Both the position numbers and the translations under genes were made by a program. Under the pieces are notes generated by a model. The model saw only the letters and a program-made list of their open reading frames with translations, searched no databases and was not told the origin of the DNA. 64,000 bases of DNA, from NCBI RefSeq assembly GCF_028473605.1, contig NZ_CP097267.1, positions 2,968,501 to 3,032,500 of the forward strand, written 5' to 3'. Within the stretch, counting starts at the first letter, position 1. The number at the start of each line of letters is the position of its first letter. This DNA is from Acidovorax sp. NCPPB 3576. Lineage in GTDB: Bacteria > Pseudomonadota > Gammaproteobacteria > Burkholderiales > Burkholderiaceae_C. This document shows positions 28,272 to 39,091 of the stretch, one piece after another.

Positions 28272-29048
28272 TCACTTGGCGGCCGGCGTGGCCGCGGTGG
28301 TGGCGGCGCTGCCGCTGAACCACTTCTTCACGATGGCGGCGTAAGTGCCGTCGGCCTTGAGCTTGGCCAGCGCGGCGTTCACCGCACGGGTGAGCTCGGG
28401 CGTGTCCTTGCGCAGCGCCATGCCGTATTCCTCGGTGGTGAGCTGCTCCTCGATCACGCGCAGGCCGGGCCGGGTGCGCACGTACTGGTAGGCCGCGGGC
28501 TTGCCGGTAACGGCAGCATCGGCGCGGCCGATGTCCACCAGGTTGAACATTTCCTGGTTCTTCTCGACCTCCACGCGCTGCGCCTTGGGGTAGTTCTGCG
28601 TGAGGAAGGCGACCGACTTGGTGCCCACCTGGACCGAGATCTTCTTGCCGTCCAGGTCGGCCGGCTTGCGGATGGTGGTGTTGCCTTCCTTGACCATGGC
28701 GACCAGGCCGCCGGCGTAGTAGGGCTCGGTGAAATCGACGACCTTCTTGCGCTCGTCGGTGATGTAGATGCCCGACACGGCCATGTCGAAGCGCCGCGAG
28801 ATCAGGCCGGGGATCAGGCCCTTGAAGTCGATGTCCACCCACTCGACCTGCTTGCCCATGCTCCTGGCGACGGCCTCCACCAGCTCCACGTCGAAGCCGG
28901 TGCGCTTGCCGTTCTCGACGAACTCCATCGGCGGGAAGGTGGCATCGGTGGCCACGCGCAGCACGTTGTCTTGCGCGCGGGCGGCGCCAGCGCCCAGGGC
29001 GAACACGGCGGCCAGGCTGGCCAGGAGAAGATTGCGTCGGACGTTCAT
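28272..29048 (-). CDS. Polar amino-acid ABC transporter substrate-binding protein
   Basis: A 258-residue periplasmic protein. The signal peptide ends GAARAQD near residue 26. The type II binding-protein fold has [41 protein letters not shown] and [14 protein letters not shown], typical of the His/Gln/Arg-binding family. Ligand unknown. The hut context suggests histidine or a derivative. Start at 29048; the upstream extension has no signal-peptide character. It lies 75 bp after the IclR gene. Confidence 0.92.
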   Translation of the reverse strand: MNVRRNLLLASLAAVFALGAGAARAQDNVLRVATDATFPPMEFVENGKRTGFDVELVEAVARSMGKQVEWVDIDFKGLIPGLISRRFDMAVSGIYITDERKKVVDFTEPYYAGGLVAMVKEGNTTIRKPADLDGKKISVQVGTKSVAFLTQNYPKAQRVEVEKNQEMFNLVDIGRADAAVTGKPAAYQYVRTRPGLRVIEEQLTTEEYGMALRKDTPELTRAVNAALAKLKADGTYAAIVKKWFSGSAATTAATPAAK

Positions 29049-29123
29049 GGGGAGTTTCCGGTGGGGGTGGATGGAAGGAACAGGAACTGGGGGGAAAAGA
29101 AGCAAGAAGCGACGGGGCCGGGT

Positions 29124-29873
29124 TCAGTGCAGAACGAGTTGGCGCGAGATGCGCGCGGCCGCCACGACCACCATGCGGATCAGCGCGGCCTCCTGGCCCT
29201 GGGCCCGCATCACCGGCGCCATCAGCGTGATGGCGCCCGCGGCCTGGCGGGACGCGCCGAACAGCGGCACGCTGCAGCCCCAGACGCCGGGGTCCACCTC
29301 GCTCTCGCTGGTGGCGAAGCCGGCCTTGCGGATCGCCTCCAGCGCCTGCTGGGCGACCTCGCGCTCGGGCGTGCCCGTGCCCCATTGGCTATCGAGCACC
29401 GCATCGCGCGCGGCGGGCGACAGATGGGCCAGCACGCACTTGGCCGAGGCGCCTGCGCGCAGCGGCACGCTGCGCCCCTTCTCGAACGAGCAGCGCAGCG
29501 AATGGTGGCTCTCCACCATGTCCAGGCAGATGGCTTGGTCGTTCACCGCGACGATCAGGCCGACGCTTTCCTGCGACTGCTGCGACAGCTCCACCATGCC
29601 GGGGCGCGCCTGGCGCACCAGGTGCGAAGCCAGGTCGAAGCCGAGGGCCAGTTGCAGGCTCAACGGGCCCGGCGCATAGCCGCCATCGCTTTCCAGCACG
29701 AAGCCCCAGCGCTTCAAGCGCGCGAGCTGGCGGTACAGCGTGCTGCGCGCCATGCCGGTGTGTTCCATGAGTTCGGTGGCCGCCATCGCCCTGCCCTGCT
29801 GGGCCAGCACGGCGAGCACTTGAAGCACTCGGTCGGACGTGGCAACGGCGCCGGGCAATGCACTTTGGGTCAT
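29124..29873 (-). CDS. IclR family transcriptional regulator
   Basis: A 249-residue regulator. The N-terminal winged helix-turn-helix (about 10-70: ATELMEHTGMARSTLYRQLARL) is followed by an IclR effector domain (about 80-245: SVGLIVAVNDQAICLDMVES, VPLRAGASAKCVLAHLSP). It lies between hutU and the polar amino-acid transporter genes, so it likely controls the transporter-dioxygenase segment in response to a small acid or amino-acid ligand (inference). Two inverted repeats lie upstream. Confidence 0.9.
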   Translation of the reverse strand: MTQSALPGAVATSDRVLQVLAVLAQQGRAMAATELMEHTGMARSTLYRQLARLKRWGFVLESDGGYAPGPLSLQLALGFDLASHLVRQARPGMVELSQQSQESVGLIVAVNDQAICLDMVESHHSLRCSFEKGRSVPLRAGASAKCVLAHLSPAARDAVLDSQWGTGTPEREVAQQALEAIRKAGFATSESEVDPGVWGCSVPLFGASRQAAGAITLMAPVMRAQGQEAALIRMVVVAAARISRQLVLH

Positions 29874-29913
29874 GCGTTCAGTATCGAAGGAAGCGGCCCG
29901 GGATCACACGCCC

Positions 29914-29936
29914 CCATTCCCGGCCATTGGGAATGG
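29914..29936. promoter_or_regulatory. Inverted repeat upstream of the IclR gene, candidate operator
   Basis: CCATTCCC-GGCCATT-GGGAATGG, perfect 8-bp arms, 41 bp before the IclR start. IclR-type regulators commonly bind such GGAAT-type palindromes and repress their own gene. On the plus strand it is followed by a T run, so an alternative reading is a terminator, but nothing on that strand needs one. Confidence 0.5.
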
Positions 29937-29954
29937 GGTTCCCCTTTTTTCTCG

Positions 29955-29972
29955 CGGAATTGCGATATTCCG
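29955..29972. promoter_or_regulatory. Second inverted repeat upstream of the IclR gene, candidate operator
   Basis: CGGAAT-TGCGAT-ATTCCG, perfect 6-bp arms with a 6-bp spacer, 82 bp before the IclR start. It has the same GGAAT core as the neighbouring palindrome, about 40 bp away. Confidence 0.5.
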
Positions 29973-29996
29973 TTTTCCGGCGGCCCTGCGGATGCC

Positions 29997-31754
<1,758 letters not shown>

Positions 31755-31767
31755 GGCAAAGGCTCCT

Positions 31768-33354
31768 TCACGAAATCTGGGAAACAAAGCTGGGCAGGTG
31801 GGCGGTCACGGCGCCAGGCCAGGCGGATTCCTGGGCCCAGCCGCGCATGGCCTCGATGTCGGTGGCGAGAAAGCGGTCCTGCTCCAGGAAGGCGACGCGC
31901 GCGCGGATGGCGGCGATCTGCGCCTCGATGAGCGGCGAGCTTTTCAGCCACGGGGTGGCGGCCGCGCCCGGCGCGGGCACGCGGTCGAAATCGATGCCCT
32001 GGGTGGCGGCCATGGCCTCGATGCCGACGACCACCGCCGTGTTGCGCACCATGTCGGTCAGGCGCCGTGCGGCGTAGGTGGCCATGGACACATGGTCTTC
32101 CTGGTTGGCCGAGGTGGGCAGGCTGTCCACGCTGCCCGGGTGGGCCAGGCATTTGTTCTCGGACGCAAGCGCCGCGGCCGTGACCTGCGCGATCATGAAG
32201 CCCGAGTTCACGCCGCTGTCGCGGATGAGGAAGGCCGGCATGCCCGACAGGCCGGTGTCCAGCAGCAGTGCCAGGCGCCGCTCGGAGATGGCGCCGATCT
32301 CGGCCACCGCCAGCGCGATGATGTCGGCGGCGAAGGCCACGGGCTCGGCGTGGAAGTTGCCGCCCGAGATCACGTCGCCCGTCTCGGCGAACACCAGCGG
32401 GTTGTCCGAGGCGGCATTGGCCTCGATCTGCAGCACGCGCGCGGCATGCTGCAGGTTATCGAGGCACGCGCCCATCACCTGCGGCACGCAGCGGATCGAA
32501 TACGGGTCCTGCACGCGCCCGCAGTCCGGGTGCGACGGGTCGATCTCGCTGCCCTCCAGCAGCGCGCGCACGGCGGCCGCCACGGCGATCTGCCCCGGCT
32601 GGCCGCGCGCTTCGTGGATGCGCGCATCGAACGGCTTGACCGAGCCCTTGATGGCTTCGAGCGACAGCGCGCCCGACACCAGCCCGGCCGCGAACACGCT
32701 CTCGGCACCGAACAGCCCGGCCAGCGCGAGGGCCGTGGACACCTGCGTGCCGTTCAGCAGCGCCAGCCCTTCCTTGGGGCCGAGCACGAACGGCTCGCAG
32801 CCGATGGCCGCCATGGCCTCTCGGCCCGGCACCGTGCGGCCCTGTACCTTGGCCTGGCCCTCGCCGATCAGCACGCAGGCCAGGTGGGCCAGCGGTGCCA
32901 GGTCGCCCGAGGCGCCGACCGAGCCCTTGGCCGGGATCACGGGCAGCACGTCGGCATTGGCCAGGGCCAGCAGCGAATCGACGATGGCCGGCCGCACGCC
33001 GGAGTGGCCGCGCGCCAGACTCACCGCCTTGGTGGCCAGCACCATGCGCACCACCGCATCGGGCAGCGGATCGCCCGTGCCCACGCTGTGCGACAGCACC
33101 AGGTTGCGCTGCAGCTCGGCCAGCCGGCCGTGGGCGATCTTCGTGCTGGCGAGCTTGCCGAAGCCGGTGTTGATGCCATAGACCACCTGGTCTTCTTCGA
33201 CGATGCGCTGCACCGTGGCCAGCGAGGCCTGCATGCCGGCCTGCGCGGCCGGGTCCAGTGACAGGCGCACGCCGCCGGCGCTCAAGGTGCGCAGTTCGGC
33301 CAGCGTGACGCGGCCGGGGTGCAGCACCAGGGTTTCAGGGGAGGAATCGGTCAT
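31768..33354 (-). CDS. hutH: Histidine ammonia-lyase
   Basis: A 528-residue enzyme making urocanate and ammonia from histidine, the first pathway step. The MIO prosthetic group forms from Ala-Ser-Gly (Ser149) in [24 protein letters not shown] and the C-terminal [19 protein letters not shown] are also family blocks. The start at 33354 (MTDSS) has AGGA 10 nt upstream. The ATG at 33363 lies against the operator palindrome. It leads the hutHU unit. Confidence 0.96.
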   Translation of the reverse strand: MTDSSPETLVLHPGRVTLAELRTLSAGGVRLSLDPAAQAGMQASLATVQRIVEEDQVVYGINTGFGKLASTKIAHGRLAELQRNLVLSHSVGTGDPLPDAVVRMVLATKAVSLARGHSGVRPAIVDSLLALANADVLPVIPAKGSVGASGDLAPLAHLACVLIGEGQAKVQGRTVPGREAMAAIGCEPFVLGPKEGLALLNGTQVSTALALAGLFGAESVFAAGLVSGALSLEAIKGSVKPFDARIHEARGQPGQIAVAAAVRALLEGSEIDPSHPDCGRVQDPYSIRCVPQVMGACLDNLQHAARVLQIEANAASDNPLVFAETGDVISGGNFHAEPVAFAADIIALAVAEIGAISERRLALLLDTGLSGMPAFLIRDSGVNSGFMIAQVTAAALASENKCLAHPGSVDSLPTSANQEDHVSMATYAARRLTDMVRNTAVVVGIEAMAATQGIDFDRVPAPGAAATPWLKSSPLIEAQIAAIRARVAFLEQDRFLATDIEAMRGWAQESAWPGAVTAHLPSFVSQIS

Positions 33355-33362
33355 CAAGTTCA

Positions 33363-33377
33363 TCCTGTATATACAAG
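33363..33377. promoter_or_regulatory. Candidate HutC operator at the hutH start
   Basis: The minus strand reads CTTGTATATACAGG, a near-palindrome matching the known HutC operator type (CTTGTATATACAAG / CTTGTATAGACAAG) with one to two changes. It lies between hutC and hutH, directly before the hutH start. Confidence 0.75.
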
Positions 33378-33414
33378 TAGGTTCGAGCGAAAAAAGAGGA
33401 AAAGCGGTGGCACG

Positions 33415-34194
33415 CTATCCGAACACGGGATTGCCGTCGGCCCGAAAGCGGCTGCCCAGCCGGTAGCGCGAGGCGGGGTGCAGGCAGCGCACCAGGGTCA
33501 CCGGCACGCCGCGGCTCCAGGTGCGGCGGGTGAGCAGCAGGCACGGCTGGGCGGGCTCCATGCCCAGCAGCTGCGCCTGCTCCAGCGTGGGCAGCACGGC
33601 ATCGACCACATGCTCCACCTGGTCGAACGGCACGTTGCGCACCAGGAATTCCGAGGGCTGCAGCTGCGTGAAGTCCTGCTGCGCGAAGGTGGGCACCACG
33701 CGCGGGTTCACGTAGCGGTCTTCCAGCTGCACGGCCACGCCGTCCTCGCGGTGCACGCACACGGCATGGAACACCGACTCGCCCGTGCGCAGGTCCAGCG
33801 CCGCGGCCACCTCCATCGAGGCCGACACGCGCTCCACCGTGAGCACGTCGCAGCGGTAGTCGTGCCCGCGCTGGCGGATCTCGCTGGCCAGGTTGGCGAT
33901 CTGCAGCAGGGTGGACTGCGGCTTGTCCTCCGCCACGAAGCTGCCCACGCCGGCCACGCGCACGATGCGGCCCTGCTCGGACAGCTCGCGCAGCGCGCGG
34001 TTGACGGTCATGCGCGACATGCCGAACTGCAGCACCAGTTCACTCTCGGACGGTAGCCGGTCGCCCGCGCGCCAGGAGCCGTCCTGGATCTTGCGGGCGA
34101 TGAACTCCTTGACCTGCTGGTACAGCGCCAGCGCGGGCTCCACCGGCGCTGCGGCGGCAGACTCGGCTTCGGCACGGAGGGCGGCAGCGTTCAT
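33415..34194 (-). CDS. hutC: Histidine utilisation repressor, GntR family
   Basis: A 259-residue repressor. The GntR winged helix (about 30-90: RAGDRLPSESELVLQFGMSR, MTVNRALRELSEQG) is followed by a UTRA ligand domain (about 110-250). HutC proteins release the operator on binding urocanate. The gene sits between the first transporter and hutH, so the transporter genes and hutC may form one HutC-controlled unit. The start at 34194 is 23 bp after the ATPase stop. Confidence 0.94.
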   Translation of the reverse strand: MNAAALRAEAESAAAAPVEPALALYQQVKEFIARKIQDGSWRAGDRLPSESELVLQFGMSRMTVNRALRELSEQGRIVRVAGVGSFVAEDKPQSTLLQIANLASEIRQRGHDYRCDVLTVERVSASMEVAAALDLRTGESVFHAVCVHREDGVAVQLEDRYVNPRVVPTFAQQDFTQLQPSEFLVRNVPFDQVEHVVDAVLPTLEQAQLLGMEPAQPCLLLTRRTWSRGVPVTLVRCLHPASRYRLGSRFRADGNPVFG

Positions 34195-34217
34195 GTCGGC
34201 GGGCTTCTTCGAGCGGC

Positions 34218-35003
34218 TCAATGCAGGTCCGCCGCCATGGACTCGGCGCGGATCTCCTCGGTCAGCCGCGCCTTCAGGTCCATGAACTCGGGCGTGGTCT
34301 TGAGCGTGTAGTGCCGCGGGTGCGGCAGGTCCACCGCCAGCTCGGTCTTGATGCGGCCCGGGCGGGCGCTGAACACCGCCACGCGGTTGGCCATGAAGAT
34401 CGCCTCGTCGATGTCGTGGGTGACGAACATCACCGTCTTGCGCTCGGCCTCCCAGATGCCCAGCAGCAACTCCTGCATGAGCACGCGGGTCTGGTTGTCG
34501 AGCGCGCCGAACGGCTCGTCCATCAGCAGGATCTTGGGGTCGTTGGCGAGGGCCCGGGCAATGGCCGTGCGCTGCTGCATGCCGCCCGACAGCTGCTTGG
34601 GGTAGTGCTGCTCGAAGCCGCGCAGGCCCACCTTGGCGATGAAGTACGCCGCCCGCTCCTTTTGCTGCGGCTCGGGCATGCCGCGCTCGCGCAGGCCGAA
34701 GCGGATGTTCTGCTCGATGGTGAGCCACGGAAACAGCGTGTAGCTCTGGAACACCATGCCGCGGTCGGCGCCGGGGCCGTCGATGCGCTGGCCGTCCAGC
34801 AGCACCTCGCCCGCGGTGGGAAAGTCCAGCCCCGCCACGATGCGCAGCAGCGTCGATTTGCCGCAGCCGGACGGTCCGAGGATGGTGACGAAGTCGTTCT
34901 CGCGCACCTCGAAATCCACCGGCAGCAGCGCCTGGGTGGCCTGGCCGCGCGCGCCGGCGAAGGTGCGCGACACGCCGCGAACGGAAAGCATCGGTGCGGT
35001 CAT
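34218..35003 (-). CDS. ABC transporter ATP-binding protein (nitrate/sulfonate/taurine family) in the hut cluster
   Basis: A 261-residue ATPase. Walker A GPSGCGKST, signature LSGGMQQRTAIARALAN, Walker B ILLMDEPFGALDNQT and switch VTHDIDEAIFMANRV are intact. The family is usually SsuB/TauB, but the position next to hutC and behind a HutC-type operator suggests uptake of histidine, urocanate or a related imidazole. It overlaps the permease by 4 bp. Confidence 0.92.
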   Translation of the reverse strand: MTAPMLSVRGVSRTFAGARGQATQALLPVDFEVRENDFVTILGPSGCGKSTLLRIVAGLDFPTAGEVLLDGQRIDGPGADRGMVFQSYTLFPWLTIEQNIRFGLRERGMPEPQQKERAAYFIAKVGLRGFEQHYPKQLSGGMQQRTAIARALANDPKILLMDEPFGALDNQTRVLMQELLLGIWEAERKTVMFVTHDIDEAIFMANRVAVFSARPGRIKTELAVDLPHPRHYTLKTTPEFMDLKARLTEEIRAESMAADLH

Positions 35004-35908
35004 AGCGTGCTCCAGGCGAAGAGGCGGCGGTTGGCCGCCTTGAAGGCGAAGTCGGACACCAGCCCGATGACGCCGATCACGATGATGCCGAAGATGATCT
35101 GCCCCGTGTTCAGCAGCGCCTGGCTGTCGGTAATCATGTGGCCGATGCCCGACGACGAGCCGATCAGCTCGGCCACGATCACGTAGGTCCAGGCCCAGCC
35201 CAGCACCAGGCGCAGGGTTTCGGCAATGCCGGGTGCCGCGCCGGGAATGAGCACGCGGCGCACGATGCCCGTGTTGCCCGCGCCCAGCGTGTAGGCCGCC
35301 TCGACCAGGTCGCGGCGCGCGCCGCCCACGGTGACCGCCACCATCAGCGTGATCTGGAACACCGAGCCGATGAAGATGACAAGCAGCTTCTGCGCCTCGC
35401 CGATGCCCGCCCACAGGATGAGCAGCGGGATGAAGGCCGAGGCCGGCAGGTAGCGGCAGAACGAGACGAAGGGCTCGAAGAACGCCTCCACCGGCTTCCA
35501 GGCGCCCATGGCGATGCCCAGCGGCACCGCGACGATGGCCGCCAGCACGAAGCCGCCGAGCACGCGCCACACGGTCATGCCGATGTCCTTGTGAAAGCCG
35601 TACTCGGTGAACAGCAGGCCGCCTTCCTTGAGCATGGTGGCCGGGCTGGCCAGGAACATGGGCGACACGAATCCGCCCAGCGTGAAGAACGACCACACGG
35701 CGATGAACGCCACGAAGAACGCCAGGCCCAGCACCCAGCGGGCGCGCGGGCTGACGGGCTCGAGCGGCGCCATGGCACGGCGGCGAACGGGGGCGGTTTC
35801 GGGTGCGGTCCCCGCCCGCAGCGCGGCCGGGGCGCTGGCGGAGGGCCCTGCGGCAGGGTGGCGGGCGGCAGTCGTCGCGGGCATGGTGGCAGGCTCCCGG
35901 GCCATCAC
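35000..35908 (-). CDS. ABC transporter permease (SsuC/TauC family) in the hut cluster
   Basis: A 302-residue inner-membrane protein with about six helices and an Ala/Pro-rich cytosolic N-terminus of about 55 residues. The EAA coupling loop is VEAAYTLGAGNTGIVRRVLI. It overlaps both neighbours by 4 bp, so the three transporter genes are one translational unit. Confidence 0.92.
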   Translation of the reverse strand: MMAREPATMPATTAARHPAAGPSASAPAALRAGTAPETAPVRRRAMAPLEPVSPRARWVLGLAFFVAFIAVWSFFTLGGFVSPMFLASPATMLKEGGLLFTEYGFHKDIGMTVWRVLGGFVLAAIVAVPLGIAMGAWKPVEAFFEPFVSFCRYLPASAFIPLLILWAGIGEAQKLLVIFIGSVFQITLMVAVTVGGARRDLVEAAYTLGAGNTGIVRRVLIPGAAPGIAETLRLVLGWAWTYVIVAELIGSSSGIGHMITDSQALLNTGQIIFGIIVIGVIGLVSDFAFKAANRRLFAWSTL

Positions 35909-36873
35909 TGGATGAAGCTGGCGTCGAAGGTGGCTTCGAGTTTTTCAGGCGCCTTGCGGATCACGCCGGCCTCCAGCAGGATCGGCACCGACTCCTTCAT
36001 GAACTGCATCAGTTCGCCGGCGAAGAACTTCTGGTTGGCCGCCTTGTCCTGCCAGCGCAGGTAGGCCGAGGACTTGGCGAACTGCTCGCCGCTTTGCTTG
36101 ACGGCCGAGCCCATGATCTCGTTGGCCTTGGCCGGATCGGCCTTGATCATCTCCAGCGCCTCGAAATACGAGTTGGCCAGGGCCTGCGCGGCCTTGGCGT
36201 TGGCCTTGAGCCAGGTGGGGGCGCAGCCCACGGTGTCCATCACCATGGGGTAGTCGATGGTGGTGGCCAGGATCTTGCCGGCCTGCGGGTTGGCGCGCAC
36301 GGTGGAGAGGTAGGGCTCATAGGTCATGGCGGCATCGTTCTGGCCGGCCACGAAGGCCTGCGCTGCGGCCTGGGGTTCGAGCGAGACGGTCTTCACGTCC
36401 TTGAGCGTCATGCCGTTCTTGTTCAGCATCCAGGCCAGGCCGAAGTACGGCGCGGTGCCCGGTGCGCTCACGCCGATGGTCTTGCCTTTGAGGTCGGCGA
36501 AGCCCTTCACGTCGTTGCGCACGGCCAGGCCGTCGGCGCCGTAGGATTTGTCCATCTGGAAGACCTGCACGATGGGCACGCCGTTGGCGTTCCAGGCCAC
36601 GTGCGTTTCCACCGTGGTGGCCGCGCACTGGATCGCCTCGGAGGCCAGGGCCAGGTGGCGGTCTTTCTGCGGAATCATCTTGAGCTCGACATCCAGGCCA
36701 TTCTTCTTGAAAAGGCCTGCCTTGTCGGCCAGCGTGAGCGGCGCAAAGCCCGTCCAGCCCGACATGCCCAGCGCAATCTTCACGTTCTGCGCCTGCGCCT
36801 GCAGGGACAGCCCCGCCACGCAAGCACCCGCCACCGCCAGCGACACCATTTTCAAAACCGATCGGCCCATCAT
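35905..36873 (-). CDS. ABC transporter substrate-binding protein (SsuA/TauA/NMT1 type) in the hut cluster
   Basis: A 322-residue periplasmic protein. The signal peptide ends SLQAQAQ near residue 29. The mature part starts VKIALGMSGWTGFAPLTLAD and contains LKGKTIGVSAPGTAPYFGLA and ATTIDYPMVMDTVGCAPTWL, as in the SsuA-like family. The double ATG at 36873/36870 follows GAGGAG. The second has the better spacing. It is the first gene of the 15-kb minus-strand hut region, with a HutC-type palindrome 90 bp upstream. Confidence 0.92.
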   Translation of the reverse strand: MMGRSVLKMVSLAVAGACVAGLSLQAQAQNVKIALGMSGWTGFAPLTLADKAGLFKKNGLDVELKMIPQKDRHLALASEAIQCAATTVETHVAWNANGVPIVQVFQMDKSYGADGLAVRNDVKGFADLKGKTIGVSAPGTAPYFGLAWMLNKNGMTLKDVKTVSLEPQAAAQAFVAGQNDAAMTYEPYLSTVRANPQAGKILATTIDYPMVMDTVGCAPTWLKANAKAAQALANSYFEALEMIKADPAKANEIMGSAVKQSGEQFAKSSAYLRWQDKAANQKFFAGELMQFMKESVPILLEAGVIRKAPEKLEATFDASFIQ

Positions 36874-36962
36874 CTGCTCCTCACAAGAAAAAGATCGAGT
36901 CGCGCGCCTGACAGGCACGCGCCGCATTGCTCCGACGCCCGGAATGATGGCGGTGCGACAGG

Positions 36963-36976
36963 CCTGTCTATACAGG
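36963..36976. promoter_or_regulatory. Candidate HutC operator upstream of the hut transporter
   Basis: CCTGTCTATACAGG (minus strand CCTGTATAGACAGG) differs from the classical HutC half-sites CTTGTATAGACAAG only at the two outer pairs. It lies 90 bp before the binding-protein start. Confidence 0.7.
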
Positions 36977-37166
36977 GTAAGTACGCACAAGCCCTGCTTC
37001 GGGCCCGCACATTCCCACCGGGCGGGAACCCCGGAAAGCGCGCGATCGCTCGCGCCAACCCGGGTGGCCGAAGCGCTTGCAAGATCGGGGCCCGCGCGGG
37101 GCGGTTGCTTCGCATCGGGTGCGACCTGCGACGCCCCTGCCTCCGCCCTGCCCTCGCACCGCGGCA

Positions 37167-37230
37167 TTTGCTACCATTTTTATAGCTATATGAGGCGTGG
37201 ATAAAGCGGTGGCGGCCATTTCGATTCAAG
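37167..37230 (+). repeat. Dispersed ~65-bp repeat, copy E
   Basis: TTTGCTACCATTTTTATAGC head, TATATGAGGCGTGG centre (diverged), GCGGTGGCGGCCATTTCGAT and TCAAG tail. Confidence 0.65.
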
Positions 37231-37464
37231 CCGGTCTTGGCGCAACGCAGACCGGCGGCAGCGGCAATGACGCAGCGCACAGCGGCTTTCCGCCCCATCG
37301 CACCCGCCCATGGTGCACCGTGCCGGACTGGTGCCCCAGCCTTGTGCAGGACGATGCCAGCGACTGCGCCTCAAGTACCAGACCGGTGTCCAGCCACGCC
37401 CGCCCGTACGGATGAGCAAGCCCTCGCCATTAGAATTTGTTTTTATCTAGAAAGCGCCCCTGCC

Positions 37465-38307
37465 ATGAAGCCGCAACACCCGGCCCTTCTTTCCCTTCTG
37501 GAAACCCACGAAGCCGCCATCCTGGAAGAGTGGCTGGCTGAGGCAGGAGTCCTGGACCCCACGCACCAACGCGCCACAGCGGCGCAGGCCCGCGAACTGC
37601 TGCAGCTGCTGCGCAGCGCACTGCAATCCGGCGGCGACGCGCAAGGCCCCAATGGCCCGGCCTGGCGGGGCCTGAACGAGGCGCTCGAAGCGCTTTCGCG
37701 GTCACGGGCATCGCGCGGACAGACGGCAGGCGACACCAGTGTGTTCGTGCAGGCCATGAAAAAGCCCCTGTTCACGCTGCTGCAGCAAATGGTGCCCACC
37801 GCCGCCGACCTGGGGCCGGCCCTGTGGTCCGCAACGTCGCTGATCGACCAACTCGCCCAGCGCACGGCCAACACGTTCCAGCAGGCACGCGAGGACATCA
37901 TCCGACGCCAGCAGGAAGAGCTGCTGGAGCTGTCCACCCCCGTCGTCAAACTGTGGGACGGCGTGCTGGCCGTTCCCATGATCGGCGTGCTGGACAGCAA
38001 CCGCACGCAAGTGGTCATGGAAACGCTGCTGCAGCGCATCCTGGAGACCGAGTCGGAACTCGCCATCATCGACATCACCGGCGTACCCACGGTGGACACC
38101 CTGGTCGCGCAGCATTTGCTCAAGACCGTGGCCGCGATCCGGCTCATGGGCGCGGATTGCATCATCAGCGGCATCCGCCCGCAGATCGCGCAAACCATCG
38201 TGCACCTGGGCATCGACCTGCAAGGCATCTACACCCGTGCCAACCTGGCGGACGCACTGTCGCTGGCGCTGCAAAAAACCGGCTGGCGCATCACGCGCAC
38301 CGCCTGA
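37465..38307 (+). CDS. rsbR: RsbR-type stressosome sensor/scaffold protein
   Basis: A 280-residue protein. The N-terminal helical sensor half (about 5-140) resembles RsbRD_N domains and has no visible haem- or flavin-binding motif. The C-terminal STAS domain (about 165-275) carries Thr212 (VPTVDTLVAQHL) and Thr244 (IRPQIAQTIVHLG), the two positions phosphorylated by RsbT in Bacillus RsbR. With RsbS it should form the stressosome shell. It is the first gene of a tight rsbR-S-T-kinase run. Confidence 0.9.
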   Translation: MKPQHPALLSLLETHEAAILEEWLAEAGVLDPTHQRATAAQARELLQLLRSALQSGGDAQGPNGPAWRGLNEALEALSRSRASRGQTAGDTSVFVQAMKKPLFTLLQQMVPTAADLGPALWSATSLIDQLAQRTANTFQQAREDIIRRQQEELLELSTPVVKLWDGVLAVPMIGVLDSNRTQVVMETLLQRILETESELAIIDITGVPTVDTLVAQHLLKTVAAIRLMGADCIISGIRPQIAQTIVHLGIDLQGIYTRANLADALSLALQKTGWRITRTA

Positions 38308-38322
38308 CCCGGAGCCCCACCC

Positions 38323-38697
38323 ATGGACCGCATTCCGATTCTCCGCATGGGCGAGACCCTGCTGGTCACCATTCAGGTGGACATGCAGGACCGCACCGCC
38401 ATGCAGTTGCAGGACGACCTGGCCGACCGCATCGCCAACACTGGCGCCACCGGCGTCATGATCGATATCTCGGGCCTGGAAATCGTGGACTCGTTCGTCG
38501 GCCGCATGCTGAGCAGCATCTCCGGTATCGCGCGCATTCTTTCGGCCCACACGGTGGTCGTGGGCATGCAGCCGGCGGTGGCCATCACGCTGGTGGAGCT
38601 GGGCCTGTCGCTGGAAGGCGTGCGCACCGCGCTCAACGTGGAACGCGGAATGCAGCTGCTCAGCCGCATCCGCCAGGAGCCGAGCCTTGTCCGCTGA
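38323..38697 (+). CDS. rsbS: RsbS-type stressosome STAS protein
   Basis: A 124-residue single STAS domain. Ser57 in LEIVDSFVGRML matches the RsbT-phosphorylated Ser of RsbS, and GMQPAVAITLVELGLSLEGV is the second conserved block. In the known system unphosphorylated RsbS holds RsbT in the stressosome. It starts 15 bp after rsbR and is overlapped by rsbT by 11 bp. Confidence 0.92.
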   Translation: MDRIPILRMGETLLVTIQVDMQDRTAMQLQDDLADRIANTGATGVMIDISGLEIVDSFVGRMLSSISGIARILSAHTVVVGMQPAVAITLVELGLSLEGVRTALNVERGMQLLSRIRQEPSLVR

Positions 38698-39091
38698 TCC
38701 TGCCGGCATGCTGCCGATCGCATCGGAGCAGCACATCGTCGCCTGCCGGCAGACGGTCCGCGTCCTGTGCACGCAGCTCAAATTCTCTCTGGTGGACCAG
38801 ACGAAGCTCATCACGGCGGCCAGCGAACTGTCGCGCAACACGCTGGTGCACGGCGGTGGCGGCCGCATGCGCTGGGAAACGCTGGAGCGGCAGGGCCGCC
38901 ACGGCCTGCAGCTGCATTTCGAAGACGACGGGCCGGGCATCTCCGACCTGAAGCTCGCCATGACCGACGGCTGGACATCGGGCGGCGGCATGGGCCTGGG
39001 GCTGCCGGGCAGCCGGCGCCTGGTCAATGAATTCGAAATCCACACCGCACCAGGTGAGGGCACCCGCGTGAGCATCACCAAATGGAAGTAG
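38687..39091 (+). CDS. rsbT: RsbT-type switch serine kinase
   Basis: A 134-residue GHKL ATPase. N box ELSRNTLVHGGGG, G1 box DDGPGISDLKLAM and G2 box GGGMGLGLPGSRRLVNEFEI are intact. It should phosphorylate RsbR and RsbS and, on release, activate a partner. In Bacillus this is the RsbU phosphatase; here it is unknown. The start is a TTG at 38687 inside rsbS, or an ATG at 38708. Confidence 0.92.
   Translation: MSADPAGMLPIASEQHIVACRQTVRVLCTQLKFSLVDQTKLITAASELSRNTLVHGGGGRMRWETLERQGRHGLQLHFEDDGPGISDLKLAMTDGWTSGGGMGLGLPGSRRLVNEFEIHTAPGEGTRVSITKWK

Larger units (their letters stand above)
36874..37464. other. Divergent intergenic region between the hut transporter and rsbR
   Basis: 591 bp with no gene I can support. 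It holds the HutC-type palindrome (36963-36976) and repeat copy E (37167-37230). It must contain promoters for both directions. I see no clear sigma-70 or alternative-sigma consensus for rsbR. Confidence 0.6.

Noticed and set aside
29914..29950. Hairpin plus T-run read as a plus-strand terminator
   Set aside because: No plus-strand gene precedes it, and the palindrome fits an operator before the IclR gene better. Kept as an alternative in the feature.
34218..36873. Calling the SsuABC-like transporter a taurine or sulfonate importer
   Set aside because: Family resemblance is real, but no sulfonate-degrading gene is nearby, and the HutC-type operator and hut neighbours point to an imidazole substrate.
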